Positions 24,001-36,000 of a stretch of DNA of 64,000 bases are shown here, one piece after another. Made by a program: the position numbers and the translations under genes. The stretch comes from Styela clava (lineage: Eukaryota > Chordata > Ascidiacea > Stolidobranchia > Styelidae). The stretch is taken from positions 9,052,001-9,116,000 of the forward strand of contig NC_135262.1 of assembly GCF_964204865.1 (NCBI RefSeq), read 5' to 3'. Each line of letters opens with the position of its first letter. Positions within the stretch are counted from its first letter, which is position 1. The notes beneath the pieces were generated by a model. The model searched no databases and was not told where the DNA came from. It saw nothing but the letters and a program-made list of their open reading frames with translations.

Positions 24001-27000
24001 TCACGCTCGATATTCAGTCCCTTTTTACTGAATTTATTGAACAACTTCTAGTAGTCGGCAGTAATCAATATTATTGAGTGCTATATATAGTAAGTGTTAC
24101 CCCTTTTTTTTACAGAACGTATTTTGTTGAATTTCGATTTCCTGAGGCATCAAATCTTCAACGTGATCATCCGTCGTCAATGACAACTTCACACGATGTC
24201 ACTAGAGTTGCATCAAGGAAGCTTGTTGATGCAGGTATTGTTACTTATAAAATGGATTTGTTGGCAAGTCTGAAATAGGAAACTAACCTAATTCTTTCCC
24301 CCTATTGCCTATTTCGAAAATAATTTCCTCACTCACTGTTATATCATATGTGTGTTTTGTTACAAAGATTTCATAGAAAAGAATTCAATAACTAAGTATT
24401 TGTCTATTGTTGCTTATACTGAGTGCTTTAAATAATGTTTCAACTGGGTTTCATTTTCAGATGGGACGATTATTGTCTTTGATGAATGTTGTGACTTCCA
24501 ACTCCATTTTAATGAAAAAAATTTGCAGCAATGGATGAAAGAAAATTTGGAATTCTTTGTCTTCTGTCGAAAACCTTCAGACAAAAAGGCACGAAAAATG
24601 TCATGTTAAACTATAGGAATTATCAATTGTGTCTAACGTCTTTCTATGTTAGAATACACTGATATTTTTAAAGAAAAAATTTTGTAATTGATTCATTATA
24701 TTTTGAGTGCTCTTATGTTTTTACTGCTTGTATAGTATAGTGTGATGTATAGTAATGATTTCATTATAACAGGAGATCTATATCTAAAATAAGCTGTTGT
24801 AGTTATGGATCTAGAATTTTCAAATTCCACAGTTAGTCAATTTGTCTTAGATCTAACTCATTCTTGATCTATTCATTGCACGTATGGAGAATATTTATGA
24901 ATTTTGACAAATCTTTTTTTTTTTTGGAAGTTTAAAAAATACAAATCTGGCTGTGACTCCGATATCAAACTCTCAAAAGTCACCTATGATCTTATCAATA
25001 CAGGGTGTCTGAAAAATTCTGCCTGACTTTTAAGTAATAACAATTGTAATTTTGAATGTATGAGAACTGCAAGCACAATAAGAACAAAGAAAAATTAATT
25101 TTTTAATTTTTCTCACTATAAAATTGGGCAAAAGGCTTCCTGTATAAAATCCCAATGAATTTCAAAAAAAAAAATTATCTTTTTTTGTTGTATTTTTTTT
25201 TGTTGTTTGGCATATCTTTTTTTGTTGTTGTATAATCTACCACACTATATTTTAATTTTTTTATATTATAATTTTTCATTCGATATTTACACAGTTTATC
25301 TACTATTTTTGATAAATGTTCATTATTAAAGGCTTCACCAGTTGGTTCTGCATCTCTCCTGCTCAAGAATCTCATAACATCAACTGAAGTAGACTTTACT
25401 TATGAATTAAATGTGAAAGACAATTTAAAATCATGCGGAACCTTGAAAGTAAGTTATTATCCATCCAAATCTATCTTGAAGCTAATGAACTATTGCCTTC
25501 CTTAATGTATGTATAAATGACCTCCGGAGCAAATCAAATATTGAAATTGATTCAAATTTATCATATCTGATTTCTTGATTTAAGAAAAAAAATATAAAAA
25601 ATATCATTTTGATCAATTTAATGGCTTTGAACCAAAAATGCAAAACTTGAAAAAAACGGTTTCAGAAAATGACAAAATCATATATTTTGACTGTAGCTTT
25701 CAAGGAGCACATTCGCAACAATCGCCCTTTATCTTGAAATCCTCGAGGGGAAGTTTTATAGTATGACTGAATAAGCTTTCATTTAATTATATTCGAAAAA
25801 ATCTTAAATTATATTAAGTTAATATTAAAAATAGTTTACTATTCGGTTTGGGCCATCCTTGGGCTAAATACTTTCATTATGTCAATTACCATATTTCACT
25901 GTTATTCTTATAGTAACTTGCTTTTTTGGTTCAAACGTTTCACCTTTTCAGGTTTCTATCGAATTGGTTGGAGATTGGAGAAAGCCAGAGATTGTTCAGA
26001 ATAAAGAAGAAAGCAATATCGTGCCTGACAATGTAAATGAATTATCTATTCCGGATACTGTCATAAAGCAGGTTAGAAATGATGCACCCTTGTGTGATAT
26101 AGGATTACAGTATTTTGATACCGGATGCCAGATTGATATTATTCTGATTTTTCTTTTCTGTCTTCTTCCAATCAAAACACGGAATACTAACAATGACACT
26201 CAAATTTGAAATATTCTATGGAGGGTTTATATTTTCTTACTTATGGGAGAAGAAAGCCATTAATGTGGTTTAATCACCCTTACCTCTAATCCTTGAACAT
26301 TGAAATAAAGTAGTTGGACTTGAATTGGTGAAGAAGGTTTTATCGAGCAGATTGTACATTTACAATCCTTTGGCCCCCTTGGCGGAGTTTATATGGAAGG
26401 CCAAAAAATCTAGAGCCCCCTTGGCGGGCCACAGGCCTTTGGTTGGGAACCACTGCGCTAGGCCATTGCGGCCCGATCAATTATTCAGAGTTGAAGCGTA
26501 AAAAGTCATTTTGTTGTGGATCTAGAAAACTACAAGGTTGATTAATAAAGTATTCTACTACCAGAATCATATTATAAACAAATTGTTCAACGCAGAACCT
26601 ACATGAACAAGATGCAACCACAGCTGAGGTTCAAGAATCATCTATTGCAATTTCACCTTCAACCTCCTTGTTATATATGATGCTCATGGTACAAGAAGGG
26701 ACAAATATACCAGGTGCTATTTTTTTTTTTTTTAATCTTCTGCCTGGATTTTACAATGTACTTCAAAATATTTAAATTAGTCTGTTACTTAATTAATAAC
26801 TACTTCAAATGGTGCCTGGAATCGTCAAATTGTGTTTCGCTTCAAATTCGCAATAACACCTGATTCAAATTACCTCATTTTAAGCGTAGCAGCAGAAGTG
26901 ATGTTTCCTTCGTGTTATGCAGTTCAATCAGTTGTTGTGACTGCACACATGTATTATGCTTATTGCTTAGTGCGATTTAATCGTTGCACAATGTTGAATT

Positions 27001-30000
27001 TCACTGCTAAACAAGTGACATGTTTATTATGATTATGTAAGTTGTGAAGTCACTTCTGCAATTGTGATATATTGAGTGATTTTCATTTCTCAGGGACAAC
27101 TGTAATTTCACCAACTGATGGTACCAGCTCTTATCCACCCAATGTCTCCCTCGTGTGTCGATCTTTGACTTCTGGTGAAAGTGAGAAGACACCTGTGGTT
27201 TGGGGACAAACAAATCCCAAATTTAATTTTGTGCAGGTCATTTTTTCTACATTCATTAAGTTAAAGACCAATCTTCATCGCACTCAGGCTACATTTTCAG
27301 CTTCTGGTGTTATTCTGATTCAGTTGGTTTTGGGTGTCATTGCAGTTTAATCCAACTTCTTGAAAAACTGTTTTTTTCAGCAGGGAATCCAGGTTCGAAT
27401 CCTGTGGGGTATGCCGTATAATATGCGAGGAGAATACTGGTCTACTGCCCGTCGTAGTGTGGTTCACATAACCACTGTGGTTCATTTGCTGCTATGGGTC
27501 CTTCCACCTTCAAATCCAAGCATCCTAAACAAAAAACTGACTAGTGGCTTCTATACAATACTGATTATTCATATTTTAGATTTCACCACTGAAGCTCGAC
27601 AATGCACTCTTGACGAGAATGCAAAACAATTTTGTTATTGTTGAAGTTTGGACTAAAATAACATCAACAAAACCTCATTCTGATAAACTACTTGGACTTG
27701 TGAAATTGTCGACTCATCATTTTTACCAAAGCCTAAAAGATGAAGAAATTACAAGGTAGGTTCAACTTTAATATGAATACTGATACAGCACATACTTCAA
27801 CACAATATTATGCTTATATGGAAGTTTGCTCGAAGATCACAATCACAAAACAAAGTAACTGTAGCAATGTATACATTTGCTAAAGTGTCATTCTAACTAA
27901 TAACTACTGGTTATTTTTGACTTCCTTCGTCATCAAGGCCATGCACCTGAAACTAATAACTGGCTAACATTTCCATACCCGACATGGGCTGGAAACCGGG
28001 TCCCGATATCATGGTTCGCCTCATATTTAAACCATCTTGTCACCTTTCCTCTCCCCTGAGATAAATATAAAAATCCCATCCCAATTCAAACTTACCTAAA
28101 AATTATTTACAGAGTTGTTCTCAAGTCACAACATCCACTGATCTCTGTTGATGAACCTGTACCTATCATAGATCTTTTCACTGGACAAGAACGTGGACAT
28201 TTGCAAGTAACTCTGGCGTTAGGAACTCAGCTGCAGGTATTCATAATATAATATACATCAGGTATTTCTATCCAACCTAGTTCACCAAAACTGATATTGG
28301 AAAAAGGAGTTTTCACAAATTCTGATTATCGAATTTACTAATTTTGGAATTGACTATTTAAAATTTTGTGGATGACCGTAGGAATATAGAGTAGGCGAGT
28401 ATTACATACTCTAGTCGAAATTTATGACAAACTCAAAAAGCATCAAGTTAACAAAGCATTCTCAACCAAAAATTTAAAAAAAACTTGTATATGTTTCAGT
28501 TTTTGCTATCCAAATTTGATTTTCTTGAAACTGTAGGCTAGGGTCGATTTTGTTCAAACTAGAGTTCAGAGCTGAGTCCAAGTCAATAATTTCTGTAGAC
28601 TGCTCTGAGTTTGGAGTCCAGAGACGGGCTTACTTTCAGTTGTTTTTATTACCTTGGGCTAAACTTTAAAAAACAATTTTTATACTGTAAACTATTGCTT
28701 GCAAGTCCAAAAGTTTGATGAAAAATTTTCCCAGTTATGAAAAACCTGAATTTATGACTCCTCGATTAAATACAGTGAATGCTTTCTACTTCACAGCATT
28801 TGAAAATACAGTATTGCATTTCAAAATCCTTGATTTATTAAAAAATAGAGGAAAAGTTGCCAGCGTTACACTTGTTCTGCGTTTATATACATGGGGTTTG
28901 GCTAGTTCTTGGTTCAACCAGGTTTGTGGAACTTTTACTACATGAGGAGCAGATACAAATACCTAGGTGTAACTGCGGGCCGCACTTCCATTTATCATAT
29001 GCTTTCTTGTAGTTTTGGGCACAAAAATTTTGGTTATTAATCTCATGTTGTTCACTCCGCTTCCGCATAAGCTCAGGTATAGGCTTTGCAATGCAAAGGG
29101 ATTGGAATTACTCGCAAGTACCAGATTAAACTAAATTAAAAACTAGTTTCGCGGGCTGCACATCATTCAAAATGGGCACTCTGCGAGCCGCATATGGCCG
29201 CAGGTTGCACACCCCTTGGTTAAACTATGATCTTTATCAAAGTGCTTTGCATTATGATTTAGGTTTCATCATTGCGAAAAATAAAAAATGATTTACAAGA
29301 CAAGAGAGTCAAAGTGCACCATCTTGAGGATACAAATGATTCAAAGTCAAGCCACAAGATGGCTGGTCCTGTTCAACACACATTTGAAGTGAATGTAGTA
29401 AGAATAAATGGATTCAAACCAGCTGACAATCAGGTGAGAAGCAAGGCTTATATGAAATAATTAAGAGTTTTTTATCTTTTATTAAACTTATCCCAATCAA
29501 GACTGCAAGTGTGCAACTAAGAGTGGAAAGGTTGAAAAGCATTGAATTAATATTCAAATTGTTAACAATTAATTTTTGATGACACTGGGACTGTCATGAA
29601 TACAGATAAATTTATGTAATGTCAGAAACACACTCATTTGGCGCATTGTGCTAAGCGTTAGGATTGCGCCTCTCATTACACTGCGAGAGATTGCAGGTTC
29701 TAATCTCATGTGGGATAGTTATGTGCGAGAAAATTGCTTGACCGCCTGCCGTTGTTGGGAGGTTCCCGGAACCTCTAGAAGTTACGACTTCCTCCACTAT
29801 CAAATTTATCCGACACAAATAACTGGTTAACTATTCTCATACCTGACATGAACTAGTGAGATGCCGTGGCTCGCCATATGATTATGACATATTATCATCT
29901 TCCCTCATCACAATATAAACACGAACCTAACTAAACTTATCTATCTTATCAGGTGTGGGGAGAAACAGACTGTTTCATACAATATCAATTCCCAACTCAG

Positions 30001-33000
30001 AAAAGTTCACAAGAATCTTCAGATGATCAGACCGATGATGATAGTAATGAACAACCAAGTAAGCATAACTGACATCAATGTGCAAAATTGATAAGTTATA
30101 TACACAGTTTCTACCTCACTTTCTGAATTTATGCCCTTTTGTTTTATTTCTATATCTAAGCTAAATGTTAGCCATAGGTGATAGCAGGACCATACAAGTA
30201 AATATTTGATCTTTGTGTATTTTTAATATTTTAGTTTGTGGAGTTTAGAAATGACCATATTTATGTAGTTGTTATCCTGGACTTGTCTTGAAATTAATTT
30301 CATTTTGAATAATATTTATTGAATTTATGAAAAAATCATGATATATGGCAATAAATTTTCAATTGAAATCTCGTTTTCTTTATTAAAATAGTACCGTTGT
30401 AATATTCATTCTGTGATTAAAATTATAATTATAAACACAATATACTTTTGATACCGATATGGATAAAATGTATTCAAATCTTTTTATCAACATCCATAAA
30501 AACAAGCTATTTCAGCTTACCATTTTCATATTGTTTTGAAAAGCCAGGCTCAATTTCGGAAGTGTGTGTACCAATATTGCGGCAAGCCTACTTCACATCA
30601 AGTTGTGTAAAGGGACAGAAGCCTATGGGCAGGGGGTATATGCACTTGGCTAACACAGACAGTCGCCGAACTCGTAATAGAACTAAAATAAGGAAAATTG
30701 GAATAAAAGTATGGGCCTATGGCCTCGCCCCAACCTGGTACACACACTACGGGAGTACTGCTAGTTCAGCCTACCATTTTTTATATTGTTTTTGAATACC
30801 TTGCTCAATAACGTTTCGACCAAGCTTTTCCGATTTCATTTTCAGATCTGGCATCTATGCATAACTATCGTACTGATGCAACTCTTTGCATTCCTGATCC
30901 ATCATTTAATGATTCGAGGCGACATACATTCCATCCACCACCTTCTGTTCCTCTCCAGCGAATTTTACTGTCATGTTGCTATAGCGATGCACTGAGTGGT
31001 GGTATCCCATTTGAACTGTGGTCAAGATATTATCATCCTAATGTGAGAGATCAGCTACTAGCAAAAGTGAGTCAACAAGATAGGAATTGTCATATTTATG
31101 CCAAATTACTCGTTTTTTGGATTTCCGCTCTGGGTAACCCATATTCTCAGTCGTTCTATCTGTCTGTTTAGCCGTAGAGTCTCATTGACTGGGCTGATTT
31201 GATTGAAATTTTTCACGCGAGTTATGCTGTCACCCTGGTAATGTGCGTTTTGCCTAAAGTCCAAATAGATATTTCGTATCCATAGAAGAAAGACAAAACA
31301 TGCCGATTTTCCATTTTTTTTTATAATTTTTCGTTATTTACTCCTCAACAAAGTCGAATATTGAAATTCAGAAAATGCTACCCTTCACAGAGGAAAATAT
31401 TCCTTTGAACAAGCTGTCTTTTGTCTCGAATCTCGATAGTTCATAAACTGAGGAAGCTTTAGAAATTTTAGTGAACCTGTTTCAATTATTTGCCACAGGA
31501 TAACTTTCATGCAGGATATCAGGTTAACTACAAGATGCACAGCGTTCAAAATGAACTGGCACTTTTGGTACAATTTTCTCTGTACTTGTTTTTGCTTGTT
31601 CTATTGATAGTTGGGGTTGGTCATGATAATAAGTGTTGGAATATAAGAAAAATATAATTGAAAAGTGTCAGATCATTTTGTCTAGATTTTTAACATTAGC
31701 TTATTCAGGGATATCCAAAGCGAATTGTGTATTTGACTACATTCGAAATTGGTTATATTTGGTATAGTAATTCCTTGATTTTAGGAATAAAATATTTTCA
31801 TTTTAAAATATCGTTTTTAGGTATTTATTATCTTATGAAAGAAAGAAACTTAGTAACTTCTGACAAAATGAAATAGAGAATACTAATTAAAACAATGTTC
31901 GTCTTTGTCTTTTGTCAATTGAATTTTTCTTGTGGAACAGACTCATTTCAGAATATTTATTCAATATTTTATATTCGAAAAGATTATTTCAGAATGTACT
32001 CGGAGTACTAATTTATTCAAATTTAGCTATTCCTTTAAACTTTTTAATGACATGGTGGGCACTCCAGAAGTGTGTGTACCAATATGAAGGTAACTAATTT
32101 TGTTTGCCTACTTTACATCAAGTTGTGTAAAGGGATGGAAGCCTATGGGCAGGGGGTATATTCACTTGGCTAACAGTCGACAGTCCCCGACTCGTAATAG
32201 AACTAAAATAGGGAAAATCGGAATAAAATTATGGCCTAACCTTAACCTGGTACACACTACTGGAGTACTCTTTGGTGAATATTGCTTCAAAATATGATAC
32301 CAGCCAGAGAGAGAGCACTTCTTTTTTATATTCTAATTTTTTTTTTAAATGTGTATCATATGACTTTCTATCACTTTCAGGGAATGCTTCCAATTGCAAA
32401 AGTCAGTGCTCTTGTTTCTATGACAACCAAAAAAGTCTCTGAGCAGACTTTCCATATTCCATTGGAGTTTGTGGATCCAGAACATCAATCAAATGATCAA
32501 TCAGCAGGAAGATTGGAAGTCCACGTAAAGTATAATACTTCAGGTGTGTAATGCTTACTTATCACTTTTTTTTACAAATTATTTGTTTTTTGTTTGCCAA
32601 AATTACCAGGTTATGGTATTAAGTTTTGATGATTTCACAGGTACAACACTGAAATCCATGCAGTCTGCTGCCAAATTTACAAAACCAGTTATCCTCCAGG
32701 TGGGGTTGCTGAGAGCATGTGGTCTTAAAGCAGCAGCAGTCTTAGCTAGTCGTCATAGCAATGATGGTGATTTGAAGAATTGTGCAGACATCGGTGTGAA
32801 TACATATGTCGAAATCAAACCATCGTTTCTTCCTGATGAGGTATTTCGACATACTAATTAATATTTAAAATTATAATTTTAATTTAAAAACAATAACGCT
32901 ATATTATAACGAATTGTAAAATCTTTTTGAAGGAAACGAGGAGGTCTCGGATTGTTGTGCAAAGCTTTGTGCCTGAATATCAACACCATTTAGAAATTGC

Positions 33001-36000
33001 TTGTCCTCTTGTGTCATTTCATCAAGATATAACACCTATATCTCTGGCTGAGTTGATGATATCAGGAGAAATTGAACTCTCAGTTTGGCACAGGTAAGTC
33101 GTATTAGAAATATTTTCATTTGAGAGAATTTGCTCATAGCAAGGTCATGCACACGCACTGAAAAAAGAAAACTAAGAGCTTCTAAAACCAGAGCTGTAGA
33201 TAGCCATTTTGACTCGACATGCTTGATTTTTTAAATATTACATAAATATTTGATTATATTTTTTTCTCATTTTCCACAGGCCAGAAGATCCTGAAGAAGG
33301 GAAATGTGTTGATACATTACTTTGTAGTCTAGCTGTACCAATGAGAAGTTTATTGCATAAGACAACAGGTAAGGTATACTTAAAAATAAAAGTTGTTAGT
33401 TTAAAATATGAATTGGACTCGAATATGTAAACTGGTTTTTAAGACTAACTGAACAAGTACTATTCTGGTGTGGAATTTTGGTTAGTGAATACTTGAAGGT
33501 AACACTTTGCTTAATAAGTAACAGTGATTTTTCTCACCATTGACTTCGGTTCCCGCGTTTTCCCTTTACCTGTGAAACTGTGTGTTTTTTTTAATAACTC
33601 GCATACGATTGCTTTCTTCTGGTTGGAAAATTTGAACTTGATATGATTATTTTAAACTTACTAATGATGGGCATTAATTTATCTTCGTTATAAGATAGAA
33701 ATTACAACCCCAAAGAAGTATAGGAAAGCAAGCCTGTTTAACAATAACTCCCAAATTTTTCAGGTTTGCATTCTTGGTTTGCTCTTAAACCTGCCAAGCG
33801 ACATCGTAGCCATGGCGACAAGTCTGTAACAGTTGGTGGATTGGAAATTTCAATCAACTTCAGTTGTCAAAATGATCTTGACCTGGTAGTAAAAGCAGCA
33901 AAAGCAAATAAATGGATTCTACCTCATTTTGAAACAAAACTTTTGAATGATAACGTAATTGATGATGTTACTGGAACTGATTGTGTCACATTTGCCGTTA
34001 CGGTAACAAATGCATGGCTTCCCCAAAACGAAATATTGCTTCACGGTCGAACGAGTATCGATAGAAACGCAAACGTCTACCTCAGATATAAATTTTTTGA
34101 TCACGATTCGGTTACATCATCATTGAGTCCGTTAAGCTCGAAACAACCACATTCTATTGGTGCAAGGTTTGAGAATTTGACTTCAGCGAGGATCGCTCAC
34201 AAAAAATCATTTGTCTGTAAAAGGTCACGCCCTTTGAACTGGTATTTACGTGAAGAAAAATTGGAGCTACAAATTTGGTTGACTCGTACGAAAGGGGCGA
34301 AGAAATCAAGACCGCTAGATTCGGATAAACTTTTGGGTTCGTGTTTTATAGATTTGTGTACTATAGCGGATTTACAGCGTGAGCAACATATTAGTGGATC
34401 TTTCGATTTATTTAAAGCTGGCATAGATGATCTTGGATCTGGACAAATGAGAGTTTATATCAGTACGAGGCCTGGGGACGTTGTTGACCCTATTCCAGAC
34501 CCCATTAAAAGGCAAAGCATTTCAGAGGATGATTGTGAACAGTTGTCTGATGTAGAGAATATTGTTCCACCCGCTCAAGAGAGGCAAAATAATGATATCG
34601 TGTTTTCTGCTAACGTCACAATTGAAAGAGCAATGCATTTGCCACAAGTTGGCGATTTTGAGACTGATTCAATGAGAGAACCGAATTGTTTTGTTTCATA
34701 TGATGTTGTTGATGAATCGTACAGTTCAAATACTCCTGAAGGTTTAAAAATGATTACCATGGCAACAAAAGTTTCTTTGGGTGCGTCATCACCCTGTTGG
34801 AATGAGAGCAAGGAAGTTGTTTTATCAAAACAACTTTTAACAGGATCTGATGGAGCTTTGCTTTTAAAAGTATGGCATCGAGATCGAATGTATTTGATAA
34901 CAGAAAACGAAGAATCTGGTGATCTGAAAACCGCTGATGCAGCAGAAATAACAACAGAGTTATTGGTTACTGATAGAATGCTTGGGTTTGCAACCGTCGA
35001 CTTATCCGTTCTCAGAGCTGGATTCAGAGATGTCAATGGGTGGTACAATGTTCTGGATATACATGGACAGTGTCAGGGACAATTAAAAGTAGCTGTCACC
35101 CCGTCTACGTCTTTCGCATTGACCCAACCAGATACAGCAAGATCCAATATATCAAGTCAAAAAAGTCATTTTCCTACGTCCACAACTTTGTCTACTTTGA
35201 GTACGAAAGGGGTTAATTTTTTACACCAAGCACCAATAGACGTACCAGTGCAAACACCTTCTGGGAGTATGTATTTTCCTGGTTTACAAAGTTCTGCACA
35301 AACAGTTGGAACAACTTGTAAGATGACAGATTCTGAAGAAAACAAATTTCTCAAAAAACGTGACAAACTTTCAACAAAGTTTTCTCAGGATTTTACTCAA
35401 AATTTAAGTTTTCATCAAGGTCCCTCAGCGTCTATGTTTAGATATACAAGTTCAGATAGGCAGCAAGCTTGTCTTGTCAATACTTTAGAAAAACAGATCA
35501 AAGAATTGGAAGAAATAAAAACGAGGTTCGAAAACAGAAGAGCGGCTGGTTTTACACAAAACGCTTCACCTTTTGTGGACAAACATGAAGAAACGCAACC
35601 TAAAGTTCAAAACGACAATATAAATTCGAATCCAACTATGGTAAATCAATTGTTTAATGATCAGAGTATTCCTGTAACTTCTGGAATAGGCAATTTCTCT
35701 CCACCTAATGCTGAATTCCCATTATGTATGTCTTCAACAGATATGCCTAATCCACGAGGAGAAACGATTCTTACGTTACATCCAAATAGAACAGAAAGTT
35801 TTGATGCGTTACCTGAATTGGAAATTGTTCGTCAAAGCAAATCAAAATCGGAAATTTCATCTGAGAGTTCAAAGTCAACAATTTCAAGCCGTTCAACATC
35901 TGATATTAATAAAGAAAATCAGCGTGATGATTTGGACGAAACACAGAGGAAAACTGTTCATTTATCTCTTTACGAACCTCAAAAAACGCATCAATTTGAT

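Noticed and set aside
34575..35048. 157-aa frame on -
   Set aside because: Antisense shadow of C2CD3 exon 29.
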